DNA from: Planctomycetaceae bacterium
GTDB taxonomy: Bacteria; Planctomycetota; Planctomycetia; Planctomycetales; Planctomycetaceae
DNA length: 52,429 nucleotides
Direction: 5' to 3'
Assembly: GCA_024742875.1 (NCBI GenBank)
Contig: JANSXP010000024.1
Coordinates: 35,001 to 87,429 of the forward strand
Shown: positions 46,471 to 52,429 of the stretch, in pieces
How positions within the stretch are numbered: the stretch's first letter is position 1
How the letters are laid out: the number at the start of each line of letters is the position of its first letter
The notes under the pieces: model-generated
Seen by the model: only the letters and a program-made list of their open reading frames with translations
Told to the model about the DNA's origin: nothing
The model's database searches: none
Program-made: the position numbers and the translations under genes

Positions 46471-49164
46471 ATGTTCCTGCCCAAGCCAATCCTGACTGCC
46501 GCTGTGCTGTTGTCTGTTGCGACGACTGCTGCTGCGGATGAAAAGATCAACTTTGAAGATCACGTTAAGCCGATCTTCCGAGCCAAATGTGCCAGCTGTC
46601 ACAACACCAATAAGAAGACGGCCGATCTGGACCTGTCGAATTACACGGCCCTGATGCAGGGAGGTGGTTCCGGTCCGTCGATTGAGCCCGGTGATCCGGA
46701 AGGCAGCTATTTGTACCTGTTGATCACGCATGACAGCGAACCCTACATGCCTCCCAATTCGGATCGCATTCCGGATGAGATGATCAACACGGTTCGCACC
46801 TGGATTGAGCAGGGAGCACCGGAAAACTCCTCCAGCAAGGTGATGATCCCGAAGAAAGCGGCCGTCGATTTGAGTGTTGACGTGTCGGGTGATCGTCCGT
46901 CTGGTCCGCCACCCATGCCCGATGTGATGGGCCTGGAGCCCGTGGTTTACACGAACACAGCGACGGCCGTCTCGGCGATCGCCACCAGCCCCTGGGCCAA
47001 ACTGATTGCCGTGGCCGGACAGAAACAGGTCCTGCTGTACAACAGCGAGACCCTCCAGCCGCTGGGCGTGCTGCCGTTTCCGGAAGGTCAGGCTCGCGTG
47101 CTGAAGTTCAGTCGCAGTGGTGGCCTGCTGCTGGCCGGTGGCGGTCACGGAGCCGCGCGCGGTCTGGCGGTGGTGTGGGATATCCGCACAGGCGAGCGGA
47201 TTATGGAACTGGGCGATGAACTGGATGAGGTGCTGGCCGCGGATATCAGTGCGGATCAGAGTCTGGTGGCGCTCGGCGGGCCGGGAAAGATTGTGCGTGT
47301 TTACAGCACCGTGTCCGGCGAACAGGTTTACGAAATCACCAAGCACACCGACTGGGTCTACTCACTCGAATTCAGTCCCGACAGTGTGCTGCTGGCCACT
47401 GCCGACCGCGCTGGCGGGCTGCACGTGTGGGAAGCCTTTACCGGCCGCCAGTATCTGACGCTCAATGGTCACAAGGGAGCTGTGAACGCTGTTTCCTGGC
47501 GACTGGACAGCAATGTCCTGGCCTCCGCCAGTGAAGATGCCAGCGTCAAGCTGTGGGAGATGGAGGAAGGTAAGAACATCAAGTCGTGGAACGCGCACGG
47601 TGGTGGGACGCTGGCTCTCGAGTTCTGTCGGGATGGCCGCGTGGCAACCAGTGGTCGTGACAACACATCAAAGTTGTGGGATCAGAATGGCAAGCAGCTG
47701 CGAGCGTTTGAAAAGTTCAACGATCTGGCACTGCGAGTTTCCTTCTGCGATGAAACCAACCGAATGATTGCCGGTGACTGGACGGGAGAGATTCGCGTCT
47801 GGAAGGGGGATGACGGGGCACGACTGGGCACGCTGTCGACCAATCCTCCCACACTGCAGACACGTTTGCAGCAGGCAACCGCGCAGGTGGCTCCCCTGGA
47901 GCAGAAACTGACAGCCGCCAAAGCGGCGCATGACGCGGCTGTGGCCGCCCATGCGGCTCATCAGAAGAAAATTGCCGACGCCCTGGCGGCTGGCATGGCG
48001 CTGCAAAAGAAACACGACGAACGCAAAGCCGGTCTGGAAGCTCTGAAGAAGAAAGTTGCAGAGGCGGTCGCCAAACAGGCGACCAACAAAGCGCGACTGG
48101 ACACTTTGGCCAAAGCCGTCCCGGAGCTGGATAAAGCCACGAAGACCGCCACGCAGGCGGCCGGAATGATGGCCAGTGATCCGCAGCTGAAAGCCGTAGT
48201 GGAGAAACTGGCTGCGCAGCTGAAGGCCCGTCAGACCGAACTGCAGCAGGCTCAGCAGACCGCGCAGGCAATCGCTGCTGAGATTGGCAAAAGCAACGAA
48301 CAGATCAATGCCGAAGGCAAACTGATTCCTGCCGATCTGAAAGCCATCGCGGCGGCGAAGGCCGGCATGGCCGGTCTGAGCAAAGCGCTGCAGCCGCTGG
48401 CCGAAAAGATGGCCGCCGCAGCGACAGCACACAACGCCGCTCAGGCATCTCTGACGGCAGTGAAATCGCAGATCCAGCAGTGGAATGAGTACATCGCTCT
48501 GACGAGTGAACTGAAGCTGCTCAAAGAGACCAGGGCCGAGCATGACAAAGCGCTGATCGCTTCGCTGGAGGCGGACGCCGAAGTCAAAGGTGTCATGGAC
48601 ACGATCAACAGCACCCAGCAGTTGGTGCAGACCAGGCAGACGGAAATTGCGGCCGCCAATCAAAAGCTGACCGAACTGCAGACCGGAGTGGATGCGGCGA
48701 CAAAGCAGAAGGCGGACGTAGCCGCGCTGGTGGCAGGTTACGAAAAAGCGATTCCTGTGCTGCAGACAGCGGCCGGCAATGCCAAAGCAGCGTCCGACCT
48801 GCTGCCCGCCGATGAACAGCTGAAACAGACGGTGGCCGCCGTTCAGGCAACCGCCGACGAAAAGGTGAAGTTGCTGGCTGCAAAGAAGCAGGAAGTGCAG
48901 ACGATTGACCAGAAGATCGCCACAGCCATGGTGGCCATGACGGAAACCAAAACCGCCATGCAGGCGGCACAGAAAGATATGGAGACGGCCGGCAAAACGG
49001 TTCAGGAACTGACCGTCAGCGTCAAGCCCATGCAGCAGACGGCGGAGGCAGCGAAGGCTGTGCTGACAAAGGCCAAAGCCGAAGTGGCCCGAGTGGAAGC
49101 GATTGTGGAAGCTCGCAAAACGAAACTGCGTCCAAAGGTCCAGGTGACGCGGGCCAGTCGATAA
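46471..49164 (+). CDS. Exported cytochrome-WD40-coiled-coil fusion protein
   Basis: This 897-residue protein starts MFLPKPILTAAVLLSVATTA, a signal peptide. A planctomycete-type cytochrome c domain follows with CASCHNTNKK near residue 40 and MPPNSDRIP as the likely distal-ligand region. Residues ~150-450 form a WD40 propeller (HTDWVYSLEFSPDSVLLATA, GHKGAVNAVSW, SASEDASVKLWEM, TSGRDNTSKLWDQ). From about residue 465 to 885 the sequence is Ala/Lys/Gln/Glu-rich heptad-like coiled coil, an unusually long extension. The ATG at 46471 is favoured over an in-frame ATG at 46420 because GGAG lies six bases ahead and the signal peptide starts there. It is last in the DUF1501 cluster; a UUCG-capped terminator follows. 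Confidence 0.88.
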   Translation: MFLPKPILTAAVLLSVATTAAADEKINFEDHVKPIFRAKCASCHNTNKKTADLDLSNYTALMQGGGSGPSIEPGDPEGSYLYLLITHDSEPYMPPNSDRIPDEMINTVRTWIEQGAPENSSSKVMIPKKAAVDLSVDVSGDRPSGPPPMPDVMGLEPVVYTNTATAVSAIATSPWAKLIAVAGQKQVLLYNSETLQPLGVLPFPEGQARVLKFSRSGGLLLAGGGHGAARGLAVVWDIRTGERIMELGDELDEVLAADISADQSLVALGGPGKIVRVYSTVSGEQVYEITKHTDWVYSLEFSPDSVLLATADRAGGLHVWEAFTGRQYLTLNGHKGAVNAVSWRLDSNVLASASEDASVKLWEMEEGKNIKSWNAHGGGTLALEFCRDGRVATSGRDNTSKLWDQNGKQLRAFEKFNDLALRVSFCDETNRMIAGDWTGEIRVWKGDDGARLGTLSTNPPTLQTRLQQATAQVAPLEQKLTAAKAAHDAAVAAHAAHQKKIADALAAGMALQKKHDERKAGLEALKKKVAEAVAKQATNKARLDTLAKAVPELDKATKTATQAAGMMASDPQLKAVVEKLAAQLKARQTELQQAQQTAQAIAAEIGKSNEQINAEGKLIPADLKAIAAAKAGMAGLSKALQPLAEKMAAAATAHNAAQASLTAVKSQIQQWNEYIALTSELKLLKETRAEHDKALIASLEADAEVKGVMDTINSTQQLVQTRQTEIAAANQKLTELQTGVDAATKQKADVAALVAGYEKAIPVLQTAAGNAKAASDLLPADEQLKQTVAAVQATADEKVKLLAAKKQEVQTIDQKIATAMVAMTETKTAMQAAQKDMETAGKTVQELTVSVKPMQQTAEAAKAVLTKAKAEVARVEAIVEARKTKLRPKVQVTRASR

Positions 49165-49231
49165 CACTTCTCACAACGTCGTGTGGTTCGACGGGCAGGA
49201 CGCCGAACCGCACATCGATGCAACCGGAACG

Positions 49232-49268
49232 GAAGGCCGACTCTTCGGAGTCGGTCTTCTTTCTTTTG
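49232..49268 (+). terminator. UUCG-capped terminator of the DUF1501 cluster
   Basis: GAAGGCCGACTC (49232-49243) pairs with GAGTCGGTCTTC (49248-49259), with one G-T, around a TTCG tetraloop and followed by TTTCTTTT. It lies 68 bases after the WD40 gene and before the convergent permease gene. Confidence 0.85.
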
Positions 49269-49315
49269 CCTCCGTCAGCGTTCGCAGGCTGTTGAGGCGT
49301 TTCCGTCAGACGTCG

Positions 49316-50497
49316 TTAATGCTGGATGACGCGTCGCAGGATCCATACTCCCGCGGCCCCTAAAATCGCATTGGGCACCCACATGGCCCACGAAGGATCG
49401 ACGGTGCCCGATTTGCCGAGGTTCACCATCAGCAGCGTAACGGGGTAGTAGACCAGCAGGATGGGCAGAAAACACATGATGAATGAGGTGATGAACTGTC
49501 GTCTGGCCTGCATCACGGCAAACGGCCCGCCGACGAAGGCGAAAAACAGACAGCTGCCCGCCATCGCATAGCGAGAGTGGATTTCCGTATTCAGCTTTCT
49601 GTTTTTGTGCTGTGAATAAGCCGAGTAGCCGTCGTACTGCTGAATGGTCTGTTCGCTCAGTTGCTGGAAATTTCCCGTCAGCATCAGCATGGCGGCTTCC
49701 TGATCGCGCTGCAGCCGCTTCACCTCGGCTTCCTGACTGTATTCTTCCATGCGTTCATAAATTCGAGCAATCGTCATGTGGCGTGGTCGCTCTGCCGCGA
49801 TTTGCTCGTCCATGGGGAAAGCAATCTGCTCGTACTCCATGGCGAAGCCTGAGTCCTGCCCAGCGATGCTGCCGCGGGGATTGAGCAGGCTGACCAGCAC
49901 CTCTTTGTTTTCCAGGTCGAATCTGACTCTGGCACGATCCGCATTGACGGTCACCTGGCGATGATCGTCCTTGCGATAGCGAAATGTGGGATTCACCAGT
50001 TCCCGATCTTCCACGCCCTGCACGGTGATGGAATATCCCTGTTCGGGGCGGCTGATGTAGTGCTGTGATTCCAGCATATCCAGAAAGATGTCTTCGATGG
50101 CCTGCGCCACAATGGCTTCCACGCGGCCAATGGCCCAGGGTGTGGTGTAGTTGGTGAGCGCAAACGAGCAGAAGGCGAGTAACAGGCCCAGCATGAAAGC
50201 CGGAGTCAGTAGTCGCAGTGGACTAATGCCGGCCGCTTTGATGGCCGTGACTTCCAGGTCTCCGGCGATGCGACCATAAACCACGGTGACGGACAGCAGC
50301 AGTGTGGCGGGAATCGTGAACGGCAGCATGCTGGGCACAACAAAGGGCATGATCTGCAGAATACGGCCGGCCCCCAGATTGTTCTCGCTGGCCTGCTGCG
50401 TGACGCCAACAAAGACCAGCATGGCGGTGAGCACGGCCACCAGCAGCCCAAAGACCCGCAGCAGGTCCATCAGGATATATCGCTGCATCATTTTCAC
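49316..50497 (-). CDS. LptF/LptG-family permease
   Basis: LptF and LptG form the membrane part of the LptB2FG transporter that extracts lipopolysaccharide from the inner membrane. The 393-residue protein has the family layout: N-terminal helices (YILMDLLRVFGLLVAVLTAMLVF), PSMLPFTIPATLLLSVTVVYGR, EVTAIKAAGISPLRLLTP, a helix at ~100-120, a large extracytosolic beta domain (~145-245), a charged helical linker (YERMEEYSQEAEVKRLQRDQ), and C-terminal helices. The start codon is GTG at 50497 with a perfect GGAGG six bases upstream. It is a single gene here, with no partner in the window. It lies downstream of the exported sulfatase on the same strand. Confidence 0.88.
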   Translation of the reverse strand: MKMMQRYILMDLLRVFGLLVAVLTAMLVFVGVTQQASENNLGAGRILQIMPFVVPSMLPFTIPATLLLSVTVVYGRIAGDLEVTAIKAAGISPLRLLTPAFMLGLLLAFCSFALTNYTTPWAIGRVEAIVAQAIEDIFLDMLESQHYISRPEQGYSITVQGVEDRELVNPTFRYRKDDHRQVTVNADRARVRFDLENKEVLVSLLNPRGSIAGQDSGFAMEYEQIAFPMDEQIAAERPRHMTIARIYERMEEYSQEAEVKRLQRDQEAAMLMLTGNFQQLSEQTIQQYDGYSAYSQHKNRKLNTEIHSRYAMAGSCLFFAFVGGPFAVMQARRQFITSFIMCFLPILLVYYPVTLLMVNLGKSGTVDPSWAMWVPNAILGAAGVWILRRVIQH

Positions 50498-50798
50498 GAC
50501 ACACCTCCGGCGGGTGGCAGCGTGAAGTTGCGGGACCGGGCTGATTTGGCGGTCAGGCCGCGTGGTGTGAGCGATCCGCCTGCAGACGGCGGCGCCGGTC
50601 CCTCTGCGGGAACGTGGCGATGGCTATGGGGCGGAAAATTGGACGAAGACAACGAACAGCGTCCCTGCTGATGATCTCGCTGGTGATGGGCGTCTGCCGA
50701 GCTGGCAGCCGTGTCAGCCGATCCGACTGCCGTCAGCAGTTCCAACTGCTGGCATATCCGTAGTTTAGGGCGAATCGATGGACCGCGAAAAGTGCAGT
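50498..50798. other. Gap between sulfatase and LptF/G-like gene
   Basis: This 301-base gap carries the GGAGG (50504-50508) that serves the permease GTG. A TTG-started frame of 83 codons (50494-50745, minus) overlaps the permease start as GTGA, but it is rich in Ser, Pro, Ala and His with no domain, so I do not call it a gene. No terminator is seen. Confidence 0.4.
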
Positions 50799-52310
50799 TT
50801 AGGGGCTTTTGCGGCGGCGACGTGCGGGTTTGACGTCTCCCAGATCGTTGGTGCGAATCGCCGTAAGTTTCTGCTTCATTTGGGTTTGGAACGATTTCAG
50901 TGTCTTCTCAGCCGTCTCACGGCCCGCCAGATTGGTGAACTGCTGTGGATCGGCCCGCATGTCGAACAGCTCCACACCTCCGGCTGCGTCTTCACCATAC
51001 TGAATGTAAGCCCAGTTGTCAGAGCGAAGCAGGAACGCCTGTCGCATGGGCGCTACGCAGAACGCCGTCTCACGGACTGTGGCCGCTGGGTTGCTGAGTG
51101 TGTTGGAGATATCGGTTCCCTGGAGTCGGTCAGGCACGGGCAAACCACACAGGCTGGAAATCGTTGGGTACAGATCGAGCAGCTCCACGAGACTGCTGCA
51201 CACGGCCGGCTTCTGCCCCGGTACGCAGATGATCAAAGGCACGCCGGCCGATTCGTCACGCAGGCTCACCTTAGCCCAGAAATCGTGTTCCCCCAGATGG
51301 TAGCCGTGATCGCTGGTGAAAATCACAATCGTGTTGTCTTCCAGGCCATTGTCCCGCAGCGCCTGCAGTACTTTGCCAACCTGCGCGTCCATGAAAGACA
51401 CGGACGCGTAGTAGCCGCCGATGGCCTTCTTCTGGCGACGTTCGTCCATCTTCATGTTGACGCTCGTCTTGTAGTTGATGCCCTTGCTGGGAATGTCGTC
51501 CCAGTCGCCGGGGAGTTTGGGCGGCAGCTTCATGGAACTGAACGGCAGGAATGGTTTGTAGTACGGCCGGGGAGAGACAAAGGGCACATGTGGCCTGACA
51601 AAGCCAACGCCCAGCCAGAACGGACGATCTTTGTATTGCCCCAGCAGTTTGACGGCTTTGGCGGCCGTCCTGCCGTCCGCATGCACAAGGTCATCACCGT
51701 CGGCTTCCACCACGACAAACGTGTTGCCGCCGACAACCGGTTTTTTTCCATCCGGATTGCCTTCCAGCGTTTCGCCATCTCCAGGGGCCCGCCATTCCGG
51801 CCCGGGACTGTTGAATCGTTCCGTCCACGAGCGTTCATCGTCAGAGCCGTTATACGCATCAGCCTCCTTTTTGGGTGAATACTCCACGCCACCTGGCACA
51901 CCCATGTGATAGATCTTGCTGACGCGTGCCGTGTGATAGCCGTGATTACGAAAGTGCTCTGGCCACGTGGCGCGATCGCCGATGTGAGGACGCGGACTGG
52001 CATACCCCAAACAGCCGGTCGCATGCGGATAATAGCCGGTCAGAAACGAGGCCCGCGAAGGCCCGCAGTAAGACCCCTGACAATACGCCCGCGTGTAACG
52101 TGTGCCTCGCGCGGCCAGAGAGTCAATATGCGGCGTCTGACAGACCGGATTGCCGTAGCAGCTTAGCGCGGTGTACGTGAGATCGTCGGAGATGATAAAC
52201 AGCACGTTCATTCGGTCTGGCGACTGCTGCGCGTGCACTGCACGCGCGCCCGAGAGAACAACGAGCAGAACAACGGCGGGTAATGCGGCGCGGATGCTGG
52301 TGCGGCTCAT
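50799..52310 (-). CDS. Exported sulfatase (iduronate-2-sulfatase-like)
   Basis: This is a 503-residue type I sulfatase with a signal peptide (MSRTSIRAALPAVVLLVVLS...VHAQQ). The N-terminal metal motif NVLFIISDDLTYTALSCYG, the formylglycine motif C82-G-P-S-R86 followed by ASFLTGYYPHATG, and later GVGFVRPHVPFVSP and FTSDHGYHLGEHDFWAK are characteristic; the last is typical of the iduronate-2-sulfatase-like group. It would desulfate sulfated glycans outside the cytosol. The frame has a TTG one codon earlier; the ATG at 52310 is chosen. The C-terminus is basic (PARRRRKSP). A 7-bp inverted repeat (52334-52340 and 52350-52356) lies just upstream and could be regulatory. Confidence 0.9.
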   Translation of the reverse strand: MSRTSIRAALPAVVLLVVLSGARAVHAQQSPDRMNVLFIISDDLTYTALSCYGNPVCQTPHIDSLAARGTRYTRAYCQGSYCGPSRASFLTGYYPHATGCLGYASPRPHIGDRATWPEHFRNHGYHTARVSKIYHMGVPGGVEYSPKKEADAYNGSDDERSWTERFNSPGPEWRAPGDGETLEGNPDGKKPVVGGNTFVVVEADGDDLVHADGRTAAKAVKLLGQYKDRPFWLGVGFVRPHVPFVSPRPYYKPFLPFSSMKLPPKLPGDWDDIPSKGINYKTSVNMKMDERRQKKAIGGYYASVSFMDAQVGKVLQALRDNGLEDNTIVIFTSDHGYHLGEHDFWAKVSLRDESAGVPLIICVPGQKPAVCSSLVELLDLYPTISSLCGLPVPDRLQGTDISNTLSNPAATVRETAFCVAPMRQAFLLRSDNWAYIQYGEDAAGGVELFDMRADPQQFTNLAGRETAEKTLKSFQTQMKQKLTAIRTNDLGDVKPARRRRKSP

Positions 52311-52333
52311 CAAAGGCTTTCTTCAGGAAGAGC

Positions 52334-52356
52334 AAACAGAAACCGACAGTCTGTTT
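52334..52356. promoter_or_regulatory. 7-bp inverted repeat upstream of exported sulfatase
   Basis: AAACAGA (52334-52340) and TCTGTTT (52350-52356) are exact inverted copies nine bases apart, 24 bases before the sulfatase ATG. It could be an operator or leader hairpin; a chance palindrome cannot be excluded. Confidence 0.3.
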
Positions 52357-52398
52357 CCATCCGGAACGGCGTGTCGATTTGCATGAATGGCCCGCTGG

Positions 52399-52429
52399 CT
52401 AGTTGCGGGTGATGGCTTCATCAAGATTG
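52399..52429 (-). CDS. Possible last codons of an upstream gene (partial)
   Basis: On the minus strand the final bases read NLDEAITRN then TAG (52401-52399). This looks like the end of a helical protein and fits a gene entering from the right edge. Only nine codons are visible, so both the reading and the function are uncertain. Confidence 0.25.
   Translation of the reverse strand, partial: NLDEAITRN

Noticed and set aside
50494-50745. 83-codon frame overlapping the permease start as GTGA
   Set aside because: Start codon would be TTG, no RBS is evident, and the composition is low-complexity Ser/Pro/Ala/His without a domain.

Overview
The window reads as chromosomal DNA of a planctomycete, probably of the Planctomycetaceae/Pirellulaceae type. 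This is inferred from gene content: a DUF1501 Tat-exported protein next to a PPC-domain protein, a DUF1549/DUF1553 haem-motif protein and a cytochrome-WD40 fusion; two sulfatases; a ThuA-like protein; and a 5651-residue secreted protein with an LEPR-XLL-like N-terminus. The DNA is moderately GC-rich. No transposase, integrase, phage gene or CRISPR array was seen.

Layout. 1-1570: the 5' end of a 23S rRNA gene on the minus strand, preceded on the same strand by tRNA-Ala(UGC) and tRNA-Ile(GAU). No 16S rRNA is seen in the 440 bases upstream, which fits the unlinked 16S and 23S genes known in planctomycetes. 1571-8823: a TM2-like membrane protein, a 58-residue membrane protein, a 14-bp tandem repeat, purF, ftsH and an exported M20 amidohydrolase. 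9026-19000: a cytosolic sulfatase; a gene of unknown function divergent from a two-gene unit (a dihydroorotate-dehydrogenase-like pseudoenzyme fused to a duplicated membrane module, then a membrane-anchored DUF4375/DMP19-like protein); miaE; purU; mdh; and a ThuA-like secreted protein. 19265-36220: one 17-kb gene for a giant modular surface protein. It has a metzincin-type zinc motif, beta-helix segments, PPC-like domains, ten cadherin-like repeats, seven fibronectin-III-like repeats and a basic C-terminal tail. 36329-39297: miaA, rdgB, a 66-residue secreted basic peptide and tatD. 39750-49164: the planctomycete-type cluster DUF1501, PPC protein, DUF1549/DUF1553 protein and cytochrome/WD40/coiled-coil protein, all on the plus strand. 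49316-52429: an LptF/LptG-family permease, an exported sulfatase, and perhaps the last codons of another gene, all on the minus strand.

How the genes relate. Housekeeping functions are purine synthesis (purF) with formate supply from formyl-THF (purU), nucleotide-pool cleaning (rdgB), membrane proteolysis (ftsH), the TCA cycle (mdh), and tRNA A37 prenylation with later hydroxylation (miaA, miaE). The accessory part faces the envelope and outside: sulfatases, amidohydrolase, ThuA-like protein, the DUF1501/PSD1-type cluster and the giant protein. The least explained unit is 11618-14813, where a degenerate flavoenzyme fold and a DNA-mimic-like domain are both attached to membrane segments in adjacent genes.
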